NCBI GenBank assembly: GCA_001970855.1 | Contig: LSSN01000023.1 | Coordinates: forward strand, 1 to 21,893 | Origin: Smittium culicis | Lineage: Eukaryota > Kickxellomycota > Harpellomycetes > Harpellales > Legeriomycetaceae | Length of the DNA stretch: 21,893 bases | Reading direction: 5' to 3' | Shown here: positions 1 through 10,195 of the stretch, in pieces | Layout: each line of letters begins with the position of its first letter | Numbering within the stretch: the first letter of the stretch is position 1 | Program-made: the position numbers and the translations under genes | The notes under the pieces: model-generated | The model's input: the letters and a program-made list of their open reading frames with translations, nothing else | What the model was told of the DNA's origin: nothing | The model's database searches: none

Positions 1-514
1 AATATAGCCCAAGTAGGTGTACTGGTCGGTGGAGTCGACTTTTTGGCCCTGCAGGGTCATATCAGTAGTCAACTCCCCGCTTATAGTCATTATCCCGCAC
101 TTGGAGGCATTCACAGCCATTTCCCAAGTGTCCGACCATTCGGTTATGGTGTTCAGTGCGGCTTGTAAATCGGCTGATGATTCGGCCAATAGCACAGCAT
201 CGTCGGCAAACAGTAGTCCTGGTATGCGTGAGGTGAGCCCAGGCACCTGCACACCTCTTACGCCCTTGAATATATCGTTGATGAAAAAATCGAAGAGTAT
301 CGGCGAGGCTGGGCACCTTTTTGCCGATTTTCCGACCCACCTTCCACTGGTCGATGACAGATCGGTTATTTCTTCGTTTCCGATCACCTTGCACGCTTTT
401 GGATATATCGTTTATGTAGAAATCGAAGAGTATCGGCGAGGCTGGGCACCCTTGACGCATTCCACATGGGCATTCGGTGGGGTTTGAAACTTCATTTCCA
501 ACTCGCGATCAGTA
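1..514 (-). pseudogene. 5'-truncated, rearranged LINE ORF2 fragment (reverse transcriptase)
   Basis: The minus strand encodes the reverse transcriptase B-box region (VRQGCPASPILFDFYINDI) followed by the stretch after the catalytic ADD box. Positions 1-317 align without gaps to 17681-17997 of the LINE on the right, at an offset of 17680, with scattered substitutions. Positions 318 to about 385 instead match 17128-17195, which belongs to the C-terminal part of the same ORF2. After that, 403-449 repeats 271-317 almost exactly before similarity continues to about 514 and stops. The fragment is therefore a mosaic: RT segment, C-terminal segment, RT segment again. In its colinear part it keeps Ser and Trp codons where the right-hand copy has stops. 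It probably continues beyond the left edge. It cannot encode a working protein because the rearrangement breaks the frame. Confidence 0.9.
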
Positions 515-1022
515 GTTAATGATAGGATACTCAAGCGAAATATATCTTTATGAACACAAAAAAAAACTACTAATTTATATTTTTATATTTCACTTAAGAG
601 CTCTGAGTTTGAATTTCGGCCAGTTTTTATATATTATATATAGTTGGCTGATAGAATCGCACATTTGGCTATATAATTAGTTTAGCTTTGATCTACAAAA
701 AATATTCAGCCGCATTTCAAATTAACAAGTTCACTCTGAAATTTAATAAAGTATTATTTCTTCACAATTTAATATAAAGCTTATGAAAATAGTCCCAAAG
801 TATAATATTAGAATTTTTTTAATTATTATGAGCGAGACAATAATAATTAAATTTTTATTATACCCCGAAAGTTGGTATTTTTTTATATCAATATGTTTAA
901 ATGTTAATAAAAATATTGAAAATATTTATTATTCCTTTATATACTCAAAAAACATAATTAAGAAATCTAAATGCAATACATCCATATTACGATCGATATA
1001 TTGGATAAAATAACTTTCTGAT
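515..1022. other. AT-rich intergenic stretch
   Basis: There is no recognisable gene here. A 76-codon plus-strand ORF (783-1013) begins with ATG, but it is made almost only of Ile, Lys, Asn, Tyr and Phe, as expected by chance in AT-rich DNA. It runs tail to tail into the secreted-protein gene, so the stretch probably includes the 3' flank of that gene. Confidence 0.6.
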
Positions 1023-1388
1023 TTATAAAATATTTGAGCAAGCGTCTACGACAATAATGTCAAGTGGTTTGCTATAGGCCGGGTCTCTATAGGTTCTTAA
1101 TTGGCCATGGTAGGTATTTTCATTTTTTTTATAAGAAGTTTGATCATAATAACCTTCTCCAAGATTCGACTCGATAATCCATCCAACATTTTCGTTATAG
1201 TGTGTTACATTACCAACGAACTTTCCTATGAGTACGCAATTAGTGGTGTATAAACCAAGTTCGAATGGTCCTGTCGCATTAACGCCCATTATATCGACAA
1301 CTATAGGGGTTTCGTAACTGGTTACAATATGGACCAATTTAGCTTGAGCAGTGGCAAAAAGAGCTGACAAAAGGGTTAGATATTTCAT
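1023..1388 (-). CDS. Short secreted protein of unknown function, 121 aa
   Basis: I do not recognise a family. The product starts MKYLTLLSALFATAQA, a typical eukaryotic signal peptide with a basic residue, a hydrophobic core and a likely cleavage after AQA at residue 16. The mature part of about 105 residues is mostly polar with short beta-like stretches. It has two potential N-glycosylation sites (N37-A-T and N60-V-T) and exactly two cysteines (C51 and C117), which could form one disulfide. No membrane segment or anchor follows the signal peptide. The ATG is preceded by AT-rich DNA and the gene has no intron. A secreted role (cell wall, host surface or extracellular space) follows only from the signal peptide. 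The balanced amino-acid composition, unlike random AT-rich ORFs nearby, supports a real gene. Confidence 0.72.
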   Translation of the reverse strand: MKYLTLLSALFATAQAKLVHIVTSYETPIVVDIMGVNATGPFELGLYTTNCVLIGKFVGNVTHYNENVGWIIESNLGEGYYDQTSYKKNENTYHGQLRTYRDPAYSKPLDIIVVDACSNIL

Positions 1389-2370
1389 TTTATTCTATTT
1401 TTGTAAAATTAAAACTATAATAGTGAATGAGGATAATAATTTTTGTATATATTACTACAATTAACTGGGATAAAGGTTTTTTGGTATAAAGTGTTTAGAA
1501 AATCTGCCCTCTTTTTATAGAAACTGATTTTGGAAAATAATGAAATTAAATTATTTCAAAATTAAATACGCATAGATATATAAATTTGTAATAGCAATAA
1601 AATTTCGCTGTATTAGTATCGACTTCATTTTATTGAATTGATTTCTCTGGCTTAATACCAGATTAATAATATCTATTGCATTAGAATTTACTTTTGAAGC
1701 AAAAATCCAATCTAAATAAAGAGGGCGGAAATTATACAAACTTGGTCTAAAGCATTTATAAATAGAAACCAAATCTCGAAATTTTGTTTTCAATTAGTAA
1801 TCAATAGTTGCAATACTTTAAAAACGTATTGTATTTGGCGATTTCTTGGTGAAATGATTCTATGGTCTAGAACCCAGACTGGAGAATTATTTGGACAACG
1901 GAGCTATTTTTACAATCGTAGTTATTTGCTAATTCCAGCTCAGTATAATTATTGGGTGTACCTCAATATTTACATTGCACTATACTATTTTATAATAGGG
2001 TAAAAAACAGAATAGGGACTGTTAAATCTTTCCCGTACAACGATCTTTGAAAAAATGTATTTAACGATTCGTTTATGATTAGTAATTATATTTGTTATTT
2101 GCAGTTAAAATACAGAATAATAATATTTCTTAAGGCCTCGGAATCAAGTATATAAGTCGAGTATAGTTATCTATATCTAATAGATCAATAACAGCCTACC
2201 GCCTATGAAAGGCTTATAGTCTACCATAAAAAACTTTAATGTTTGTAATTATAAAGCGTAATGGGTTTACGTTATACTTTTGCTTATCTATAGCCAATAA
2301 CGAAAACTTGATTAAACTATTTATCTATACTGGCTATAATATATTGTTTTTTGTCTCTTTGTTGCACATT
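1389..2370. other. AT-rich intergenic stretch with weak small ORFs
   Basis: No gene can be assigned. An 80-codon minus-strand reading frame (1551-1793) lacks an ATG and begins at TTG. A 49-codon plus-strand ORF (1854-2003) starts with ATG and has an unusually balanced composition (it includes RTQTGELFGQRSYFYNRSYL), with a possible 5' splice site GTAAAA overlapping its stop. Neither resembles a known family to me. The part next to 1389 should hold the promoter of the secreted-protein gene. Confidence 0.45.
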
Positions 2371-2541
2371 TTAGTATATAAATAGACTGGTCCAAGATTC
2401 TGGAAATATTGACCTCTTCTCGTTAGCATTAAGTTTTAATAGTGATTGGTATAATACCATATCATTTAGTAATTTAACGTCATTTGGCTTTGTTTCTTGG
2501 AAATTGATGCTCAACACAGCATAAAATTCTTTTGTAATAAC

Positions 2542-2577
<36 letters not shown>

Positions 2578-2619
2578 TTTCCACCAAGATATGGTTTGAG
2601 CAAAGTTCATTGCTAACAT
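2371..2619 (-). CDS. Doubtful 82-aa ORF with a poly-threonine tract
   Basis: The ORF begins with ATG directly after an in-frame TGA. It reads MLAMNFAQTISWWK, then twelve threonines encoded by an uninterrupted ACT trinucleotide repeat, then about 55 residues of fairly normal composition (including ETKPNDVKLLNDMVLYQSLL). It has no signal peptide, no known motif and no homologue that I recognise. It may be a remnant or exon of a larger protein with a threonine linker, or a chance ORF carried by the microsatellite. The balanced composition after the repeat is the only argument for coding. Confidence 0.2.
2542..2577. repeat. Trinucleotide microsatellite (AGT)12
   Basis: Twelve perfect AGT copies on the plus strand, read as ACT on the minus strand. 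The perfect purity suggests a young, length-variable locus. Confidence 0.97.
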
Positions 2620-3291
2620 TCACTACCCCTTTTTGAAGGTAGATTCCTATTTGACACACATCATTTAAAAGCTTAATAGATATGTTTAAACCAAATTTGC
2701 TTTAAAATTTTTTTGCTAATTTGGCTGACTAATTTTGGCGAGTTCAAAAAACTAATTTTTCGCCATTTGTTGAAATTCATGAACGAAGATAGAAGTCTAT
2801 GTATAAGGCCAGCTAATTATGTTGGGCTCGAAAGGGAATAGCTATAGTTAGCACTGACTTGGTTGAATTTATAAAGATTTTTTCAACTTTGTTCTTTGCT
2901 AATAAATACAATCTGTTTATTATTAGGCGATAATGGCGCTGTGAATTTATGTATATAATGCTAGGGATTAATTAGTTCAGAAAGTCGCATATTGATTAAT
3001 CGAAAGATTAACTTCGTTAGTAAATTTCAAAACTGATTTTTTATAGACAGCGTAGCCAATTAAGCTAAAAATTGAGAACTGTAACAGAAAAAAGTTTAAC
3101 TAATCGATATGATAATATAAGGAGTCATTAGATTTTTATTACAAAAATGAAAAATTTATTTTAACTAAAGTCAAGATCTAATAAAAATAAAAAAAGAAGC
3201 AATAAGGAGTAAGGAGTAAATAAAAAGTACATAAATTGAAATGAGAAAGCTAATTAAAAAAAAATTGCGATAATAGATGCAAAGAGGGAAA
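2620..3291. other. AT-rich spacer, 3' flank of RNR1
   Basis: I see no gene. The last 150 bases before the RNR1 stop are A-rich on the plus strand (T-rich in the sense of RNR1) and probably hold its 3' UTR and polyadenylation region. No individual signal can be singled out. Confidence 0.5.
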
Positions 3292-5811
3292 TTATCCGGA
3301 GCACATCATGCATGCATCGGGATTATCGCGTGCGCAAGCGGCAGCAGCTTCTTCGTCGACAGTTCCTGAAGAGCTTTCCGATTTTTTGAGAGCGGGGGTT
3401 TTGGACAATACTTTATTATGGTCGATAGTGAATTTGATAGCATCGGCAGCAGGCTTGGTTCTGAGGTAGTACATGCCTGTCTTCAATCCTTTCTTCCAGC
3501 CATAAAAGTGCATCGAAGTGAGTTTTTGGTAATTTGGGTTGTCCATGTGAATATTGAGGGATTGGCTTTGATCGATGTAAGCTCCGCGGTCTGCAGAAAG
3601 ATCTATGATAGACTTTTGCTTAATTTCATAAACAGTTTTGTAGAGTTGTTTCAAGTCATCTGGGATTTGGGGAAGTGCTTGGATAGATCCATTGTGAGCG
3701 ATTATTTGTTGACGGGTGTCATCAGACCACAAACCGCGTTTTACTAAATCACGCAATAACCAAGGGTTAACTACCTGGAATTCTCCAGCAAGAACGCGAC
3801 GAGTGTAAATGTTTGAGGTGTACGGCTCAAAGCATTCGTTGAAGCCCAAAATTTGGGATGTGGAGGCTGTAGGCATGGGAGCGAGCAGGAGGGAGTTTCT
3901 GACGCCGTATTTTTTGATGTTTTCACGGAGTGTGTCCCAGTCCCACAAGTCGGAAGGAGTGACATTCCACATATCAAATTGCAATTTACCCTGACTGACT
4001 GGACTACCTTCGTAGGTTGGATAGTGGCCATCAGCCTTAGCAATTTCGCATGAAGCTTCAAGAGCAGCGTGATAAATTGTTTCGAAGATGAGCTTGTTGA
4101 GAGTGCGGGCACCTTCAGATTCGAAAGGTAGGCGAAGCATCAAGAAAGCGTCAGCTAAGCCTTGGACGCCAAGACCGATTGGGCGGTTGCGCATGTTTGA
4201 GTTTCTGGCTTCAATTACAGGGTAAAAATTAACGTCAATGATCTTGTTCAAGTTAACAGTAATGACTTTAGCAATTTCATGAAGTTTGGCGAAATCAAAC
4301 ATGGATCTTTCAAAAACACCGATAGTTTCGGTACCAACTTTCAGTTTTTTGCTGGGACCGCCAGAAGGCTCTTCTGGGGATTTTGAGTCTGCATGGTTAG
4401 TATCGTTACCGTACGATGGAGGTGAGGAGAATTTGCTCTCAGAAACAAAAGAAGGGAGGGCAATGGAGGCTAGGTTGCATACAGCAACTTCGTCCTTGGA
4501 GGTGTACTCAACGATTTCAGTGCATAGGTTTGAGCTTTTAATTGTTCCGAGGTTTTGTTGGTTAGATTTACCGTTACACGCGTCTTTGTAGAGCATGTAT
4601 GGAGTACCAGTTTCGATCTGGGAATCTAAGATAGCGTACCAGAGTTGCTGGGCAGTGATGCGTTTGCGAGGAAGACCTTCAGTGTTTTCGTACTTTAGGT
4701 AGAGCTCATCGAACTTTTCACCCCAAACGTCAGCTAGACCAGGAGCTTCATGAGGGCAGAATAATGACCAGTCGCCGTTTTCCAAAACGCGGCGCATGAA
4801 AAGGTCAGGAATCCAAAGGCCGTAGAACAAGTCACGGGCGCGATTTTCTTCTTTACCGTGATTTTTTCTCAAGTTTAAAAATTCAAAAATGTCAGAATGC
4901 CATGGTTCAAGATAAATGGCGAAGGCGCCTGGACGTTTGTTGCCGCCTTGATCGACGTATCGAGCGGTTGTGTTGAATACTTGGAGCATTGGAACGATTC
5001 CGTTGGAGGTACCGTTAGTTCCAGCAATGTAGGAGCCAGTTGCGCGGATATTGTGGATGCTGAGGCCGATTCCACCAGCAGATTTGGAAATTTTAGCACA
5101 CTGGGAGATAGTATCATAAATACCTTCGATAGAGTCATCTTGCATTGTTAGCAAGAAACAGGAGCTTAGCTGAGGGCGATTAGTTCCAGAGTTGAAAAGG
5201 GTAGGAGAGGCATGAGTAAAAAAGCGTTGGGACATGAGGTGGTAAGTTTTGATGGCGGATTGGACATCTTCACCATGGATACCAATACTGACGCGCATGA
5301 GAAGGTATTGAGGTCTTTCAATGATTTTACCATCAACTTTGAGAAGGTAAGATCTTTCGAGGGTTTTGAAACCAAAGTAGTTATAATCAAAATCGCGGTT
5401 GTTATCAATCTCGCTGTCAAGGACATCAGCATTGTCTCTAATAATGTTCCAAGTTTTTTCAGAGATCATTGGCATGTGCTTGTTGATCTTGGGGTTGACG
5501 TAGTCATATAGAATTTTAGAGGCTTCAGAGAATTTGGAAGGAGTTTCCTTTTGTAGGTTGGATATAGCGATTCTCGCAGCAAGTGTGGCATAGTCAGGGT
5601 GCTGGACGGTCATGGCAGCAGAAGTTTCAGCGGCTAAGTTATCGAGTTCAACGGTTGTCACGCCTTGGTAGACACCAGAAATGACCTTTTGTGCGATCAC
5701 GGCAGCGTCTACATATTCAGTGTCGAGCCCTTTGCATAGCTTGTTAATGCGGGAAGTGATTTTGTCAAACTGGACACGCTCACTTGTACCGTTTCTTTTA
5801 AAGACGTACAT
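3292..5811 (-). CDS. RNR1: Ribonucleoside-diphosphate reductase large subunit (class Ia, R1/alpha)
   Basis: This is the catalytic subunit that reduces ribonucleoside diphosphates to deoxy forms in the cytosol, together with the radical-generating small subunit (not in this window). The 839 residues begin [18 protein letters not shown], the ATP-cone activity domain (about 1-90, with D57 at the classic dATP-control position). The barrel follows, with C218 (PQLSSCF), the N428-x-C430-x-E432 active-site loop (SSNLCTE) and C445 of the redox pair. Y781-Y782 (GMYYLR) form the radical-transfer pair. The C-terminus ends CMMCSG, with C834 and C837 as the swinging-arm thiols. All expected catalytic residues are present and there is no intron. 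One oddity is an insertion of about 45 Ser/Pro/Lys-rich residues (roughly 457-500) between the SIALPSFV strand and the following helix. Codon use is more GC-rich than the flanks, consistent with a well-expressed gene. Confidence 0.98.
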   Translation of the reverse strand: MYVFKRNGTSERVQFDKITSRINKLCKGLDTEYVDAAVIAQKVISGVYQGVTTVELDNLAAETSAAMTVQHPDYATLAARIAISNLQKETPSKFSEASKILYDYVNPKINKHMPMISEKTWNIIRDNADVLDSEIDNNRDFDYNYFGFKTLERSYLLKVDGKIIERPQYLLMRVSIGIHGEDVQSAIKTYHLMSQRFFTHASPTLFNSGTNRPQLSSCFLLTMQDDSIEGIYDTISQCAKISKSAGGIGLSIHNIRATGSYIAGTNGTSNGIVPMLQVFNTTARYVDQGGNKRPGAFAIYLEPWHSDIFEFLNLRKNHGKEENRARDLFYGLWIPDLFMRRVLENGDWSLFCPHEAPGLADVWGEKFDELYLKYENTEGLPRKRITAQQLWYAILDSQIETGTPYMLYKDACNGKSNQQNLGTIKSSNLCTEIVEYTSKDEVAVCNLASIALPSFVSESKFSSPPSYGNDTNHADSKSPEEPSGGPSKKLKVGTETIGVFERSMFDFAKLHEIAKVITVNLNKIIDVNFYPVIEARNSNMRNRPIGLGVQGLADAFLMLRLPFESEGARTLNKLIFETIYHAALEASCEIAKADGHYPTYEGSPVSQGKLQFDMWNVTPSDLWDWDTLRENIKKYGVRNSLLLAPMPTASTSQILGFNECFEPYTSNIYTRRVLAGEFQVVNPWLLRDLVKRGLWSDDTRQQIIAHNGSIQALPQIPDDLKQLYKTVYEIKQKSIIDLSADRGAYIDQSQSLNIHMDNPNYQKLTSMHFYGWKKGLKTGMYYLRTKPAADAIKFTIDHNKVLSKTPALKKSESSSGTVDEEAAAACARDNPDACMMCSG

Positions 5812-5865
5812 TTTTATTACTCTTGGAGAGATTTATTAAAAAAAAGTGTGCAGATAGATTAACAA

Positions 5866-5876
5866 AGGGGGGTGGG
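5866..5876 (-). promoter_or_regulatory. C-rich element upstream of RNR1
   Basis: A run of AGGGGGGTGGG (CCCACCCCCCT in the gene's sense) stands out in AT-rich DNA 55-65 bp before the RNR1 ATG. It contains CCCCT, the core of the fungal stress-response element bound by C2H2 zinc-finger factors. I saw no MluI cell-cycle box (ACGCGT) in the 400 bases upstream, although that box is common at RNR1 promoters of some fungi. The assignment is speculative. Confidence 0.22.
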
Positions 5877-6541
5877 ATGTGTTGTTTAATAATAGTTTGC
5901 TAAATAGTGCCAAGGTTTAATTTCTTATGAGGGAAAATTTGATACTATAAAGGAAATGTATTTACAATTTAGATGGTTTTGAATATACAGGGGATAAAAT
6001 AAAATGTATCTATATTTAGTATTTTAAGAAATAATGTGTGGAATGAATCAAAAGAAATCGATGCCCGAACAAGTATGAATATAAACGAATATCAATGGTA
6101 TTTATACTTAAAGAGCTTTGTACTATCAGGACTTTAAAGGGTGAGTGATTTAGGATTTAAAAAAGTTGAATTTATGGCTATAAAAAGATATTAGAAGGAA
6201 ACACGAAAATCAATTTATGCGCAGTTTAGAGCTGTTTTTAAGCAAAACAATAAATAAAAATTTTTTCAAAAAGTGCAAAGCTTGTAAGTATAAACAAATT
6301 TGGCAAATAGGACGAGCTAATGAGATTGAATTTTTATTAGCTTTTGTTTTAATTGTTTTTAAATCTGCTAATTCCAATCCCCTCAACCAATTTTTGTTAG
6401 TGGAAGGGTGGGGATTTCCTGTTCAGGCTTTAAAAGCTTAGCTAAAAGGAGAGAATTTTCAACTCCACGTTTGTGCTTTTTTTTTTTTGATGTGAGTATC
6501 GCTTAAGGGTCTCTTTTGGTTGGAATGACGATTACTAATAC

Positions 6542-6796
6542 CTATGTCTTAGTAATTATCACTACTACGACCTTAACAAGTATAGGGCGGATACTATGCT
6601 GACTCGCGCCCCGCCTCCCTCTTCTACCAACAAACTCTCCAGCTACCCACTTTATATCTAAACAATTACGCTTATTGTTAGTGGGCCATGAAGACAAGCG
6701 TCCTTCTGTTGCTGCAAATAGAAGTACTTGAATGACGGTTTTGAAAATAGTTAGCGCTTGAAATGGGATTTTGCTTCTATAGTCTTCCTGGCCTGC
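6542..6796 (-). pseudogene. GC-richer decayed coding remnant, family unknown
   Basis: The minus strand has a stop-free stretch of 84 codons without a start ATG. It has balanced composition and includes LFAATEGRLSSWPTNNKRN and RPILVKVVVVIITKT. Directly upstream, about 6800-6895, the same strand is open in a different phase pattern but broken by several stops. The island of higher G+C (about 6560-6900) contrasts with the AT-rich flanks, as do the other retroelement pieces in this window. I therefore infer an old transposon or gene remnant. I cannot name the family, and chance remains possible. Confidence 0.3.
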
Positions 6797-7095
6797 TTAT
6801 TAATAGCGCTAAACAACCGAAACAAATGCGATGGGAGAACTGATTCCTTGCTCTGCTTTCTCCACCATCGATCTTATGAAGAAGGCTTCGAATAGAACTA
6901 TCAGTAAACAAAACAAACCAATAGCATATTTAATACGAACTCAAGAGATAGAATTTGCCTTGAAATTCTAATATACACTTTGCTGCTTATATAAACTTTA
7001 ATTTTCAAGTCATTCGACGAATCCGAAAAAATTAAATGTTTGCTATCAAAACGCGAAAAATAACTATTTTTCACCTTACAGTCATCCTTCCGATA

Positions 7096-7177
7096 CACCC
7101 AACCAGTTCTTGAACTTTTATAATATTTATACATCCAATCAGTATTTGAGCTTTTATAATATTTATACACCCAACCA
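7096..7177. repeat. 36-bp tandem repeat, 2.3 copies
   Basis: Units 7096-7131 and 7132-7167 differ at only a few positions, and a 10-base third start (CACCCAACCA) follows at 7168-7177. On the minus strand the unit is a multiple of three and reads as a 12-residue repeat (YKYYKSSNTDWM and variant). The surrounding ORF (6901-7170) is otherwise unconvincing. Confidence 0.9.
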
Positions 7178-7543
7178 TTTTAAAGAAAGTTTCAAATCTT
7201 GGATTTTCGTGTTTGATTCAAAATTTAGTTTATTAAATATTAAAGTTGAAACTTATAGTAGATATAACTGCGAATTTTTAAAACTGCTATAACAATTATG
7301 AAGCAAAACATTTATAGCGGTACGATATTACATACTTAAGCCCTTGTTAAAAAAACAAAACGGATATAAGTGAGAGGAATAAAATCTTCAGTTTATTAAT
7401 TAAGTTTAGTGTTACAAAAATGATTTTATTTTATAATAATATAAGGATTATAAGAACTTGAGTTCTAACCGCAAAAAAAAATATAAAAAATTTAGAAAAA
7501 ACTGTGCGAAAAGTGTATCTTAACCGCATCACTAGTACACATG

Positions 7544-8684
7544 TTATAATTTTGATGAATCATGGTTTGGTTTCACAACAACTTTACCAAAGGTTCTACG
7601 GCTGATGATTTCGTTGAGGCATTTGTTAGAGTTTTCTAGTCCATAGTAAATTGGGTTATAAACGACCGGTGTAACAAGTCCTCTTTCAATGAGGTCAAAT
7701 AGTCCTTCCCATACCTCGGGTATGCGCTCAGGCTCGTTTCTAGTGTAAGCGCCCCAGTGAATACCAACGACACTAACGTTCTTCAAAAGGATGCGGTTGG
7801 ATGCTATTTTCTCGATATCTCCTCCTGCAAACCCAACAACAAGTGCTTTCCCGTTCCAAGCAATACATTTAAGACTCTCTGCTATCATACCAATAGGATC
7901 GTACACGACATTCACGCCCTTACCGTTAGTTAGCTTCAAGACCTGCTGTGTCCATGTCTTGCTATTCTCACCTCCATACGAAATGGCATGATCGGCGCCG
8001 TTCTGCAAGCATACATCGAATTTGGCCTCGCTTCCAACTGCTGCAATAACGGTCGCTCCCATAGCTTTTGCTATCTGAACAGCTGCGATTCCAACGCCTC
8101 CAGCCGCTGCCAATACAAGAACTGATTGACCTTTCTGTAACTCAGCACGCAACTTCAACGCCGCATAACTTGTTGGGTATGTCACAAAAATCCCTGCTGC
8201 TTGATCGAAATTCAAGTTCGATGGAATGTGGAATAGCTGTGATTCAGGTGCCGCGATCTTTTGTGCATAAGCTCCCCAAGCTACTGATCCAAACACTCGA
8301 TCGCCGACTTTGAATTTAGTGCATGATGGATGCACCTGCTCTATAGTTCCTGAAAATTCACTACCTGGAGTGAATGGCATTGGTGGCTTAACTTGATACT
8401 TTCCTTGAATCTATTAAATGTTGGAAATAGTCGGATTTAAATTTTTTTATTTATAAAATAAAAATACCAGCTTAGCTATAAATGCCTAAACGGCTTTCAT
8501 GGTGAAAGGTTTTAATTTTTTTTGTAAAAGTTAGTACCATAAGAATATCGAAGAAATTTGCTCCAACTGATTCAACGTGTACTAGAGCATGTCCAGCTTC
8601 GAGTTTTGGAACTGGGATTGTTGATACCCTCATATCGTCTGGGCAAGTTAAGAGCTTATCTTTAACAACTATTGCTTTCATCAT
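7544..8684 (-). CDS. NAD(P)H:quinone oxidoreductase-like protein (zinc-free MDR family), two exons
   Basis: Exon 1 (8684-8538, 49 codons) starts MMKAIVV and ends GANFFDILM. Exon 2 (8410-7544) begins IQGKYQVKPPMPFTPGSEFSG and ends with TAA. Joined, they give 337 residues, the usual length of zeta-crystallin/quinone-reductase-like proteins of the medium-chain dehydrogenase/reductase superfamily. The N-terminal GroES-like domain carries PGSEFSG and the GDRVFG turn. The Rossmann domain has AAAGGVG at residues 150-156, which binds NADPH, and YDPIG further on. The zinc-ligand pattern of alcohol dehydrogenases is absent. The family reduces quinones or reactive carbonyls in the cytosol or mitochondrion; the substrate here is unknown. 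The first of two consecutive ATGs is chosen, but the frame stays open upstream through TVAGIPAK, so a longer N-terminus or a further exon is possible. Confidence 0.9.
8411..8537 (-). other. Spliceosomal intron of the oxidoreductase gene, 127 bp
   Basis: The intron begins GTACTAAC after codon ATG and ends TTTAATAG before ATTCAAGG. Removing it restores the frame and gives the continuous family sequence DILM-IQGKYQ. The 5' site differs from the usual fungal GTAWGT after the first GT. A perfect TACTAAC, the yeast branch-point consensus, sits inside the 5' splice site rather than near the 3' end. Confidence 0.88.
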
Positions 8685-10195
8685 CTTTGCGGGTATGCCT
8701 GCGACTGTTCTATCTAATAACCAATATTTTTTTATTTATAAAAATCAAACTTTTTTAATATTTTATACAAAAAATATACTAAAAATGTTTGCATAAAAAT
8801 TACAGATATATTAACAAATGTGTATAGCCTAATATTTATATTGTATAATGTTTTGTATTGATGCTAAAATAAGTTTAGTACTAACCTTTCAAATAACGCT
8901 AACTAATTACTCAATCTTTATGAGCGGATTCTGTAATATATATACTGCTGGGCCCTATTATCACACTTACTTTTTTGGAAAATAGGCATTTAGTTCAATT
9001 AGTAGCGCTTCTGACCTAATTGTTAGCCCTCTGTACTTTTAAACCTTGATTATTTGCTGGTTTAGTAAGATTACGAAGCCATTTTTTTCCCCCACTTTTC
9101 TTTAAAAAGTTTTTAAACTCTCCTATATAACCTATACAAAAAAAAAACGTTATAAATCCCTTCTCCCGCTGTAAAAAATAAACAAAATAAATTAAAGTTT
9201 GAAACATTTTACCCAGTTACTACTTTTTATTTTACATTTCTTACAATCTCGTGCAAGTTAAGCAAAACTTACTCGGGTTTTTTCTAGCCTTTTACTCGAA
9301 AACATTTCTCTTAACTTTAGCATATGTAAATTAACAAAAATTAATTAATCACTTTTACACAGTTGCCTTACATGCTTAACCTGCACAAAAAATTCATTAA
9401 TGCCCCTGTTCAATACTAGCACGGTTTTTTTAGGCACTCAAAAATTTTAAACCTTTCAGGGGAGGTATGCTTTTTTAAACTATCAAAATCACCCAACCAT
9501 TTGACAAATTGATAAATAAATTTAGTATGATAATTATTTATTGGGTATGATTTTTTTCGTCCAATAACAAATTGTTTACAATTTTTTTATCCAATTATGA
9601 TTTTTAATTAAGCTTAATAGTGTTGGCGCCGGAAAGGGTTAACGCTAAATATTTAATTCTGGTATTCAATAATATATTAGCTTTTATATATTCAATTACA
9701 AATAGCTTTTTTTCCCCCGCAATAGCAACCACCGAATCAGTCATTTTATTGCAAGCATGTTGATTGTAAAAACAAATTAACCAGCCTCGTTTCTCTTTTT
9801 TATGTACTCGCATCTCTGTCATTAAAAATTATTTTATTTCAACGAAAATTACTCCTGAGCGAAATACCTTGCCGTAGTTTATGGGCTTAAAATGTGTACT
9901 TTTCTGAATACACTATACTAAATTTTGCATAGCGCTTCACACTCCTTGTTAGGGGTTATTGTAGGCAATGATCAGCGATTCCAGAGGACGTCCTTCTAGA
10001 AACAGGAGGAACTGATTCGTTTAGCGCAGTCTGAGACGATCTCTGTGATCAAGTCCAGCGTTCGGCGGAAATACAGATCTCAGCCGTTTAGTAGCTTATT
10101 GTAGGAGAATCAGGTTGATCATTCCCACATTTGGGTACAGGCCTATTTTTTATTAATCCTGTTAGATGTAGGCTCTAAATAGGAGCTCAATGATC
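8685..10195. other. AT-rich spacer upstream of the oxidoreductase gene
   Basis: The first few hundred bases should contain the oxidoreductase promoter; I see no clear elements. A 63-codon minus-strand ORF at 9016-9207 has no recognisable match. About 9950-10195 is GC-richer and full of stops on both strands. It adjoins the integrase remnant and is probably its decayed continuation. No tRNA or other RNA gene was seen. Confidence 0.45.
9604..9822 (-). CDS. Doubtful 72-aa ORF
   Basis: The ORF starts with ATG (MTEMRVHKKEKRGWLICFYN) and continues through KMTDSVVAIAGEKKLFVIEY to a C-terminus of LSGANTIKLN. Its composition is more balanced than that of chance ORFs around it. No domain, signal peptide or neighbour suggests a function. 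It may be a fragment of a decayed element like the one at 9950-10372. It could equally be chance. Confidence 0.18.
   Translation of the reverse strand: MTEMRVHKKEKRGWLICFYNQHACNKMTDSVVAIAGEKKLFVIEYIKANILLNTRIKYLALTLSGANTIKLN

Larger units (their letters stand above)
5812..7543. other. Spacer between RNR1 and the oxidoreductase gene
   Basis: The left part (5812-6200) is the RNR1 upstream region. A 74-codon plus-strand ORF at 6217-6441 has no recognisable feature. About 6560-6900 is clearly richer in G+C than its surroundings and is treated separately as a decayed remnant. A 36-bp tandem repeat lies at 7096-7177. The final 200 bases are A/T-rich 3' flank of the oxidoreductase gene. No tRNA or other RNA gene was recognised. 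Confidence 0.5.

Noticed and set aside
3418..5511. Several ORFs of 60-110 codons antisense to or out of frame with RNR1
   Set aside because: They are shadows of a strongly conserved, complete RNR1 reading frame.
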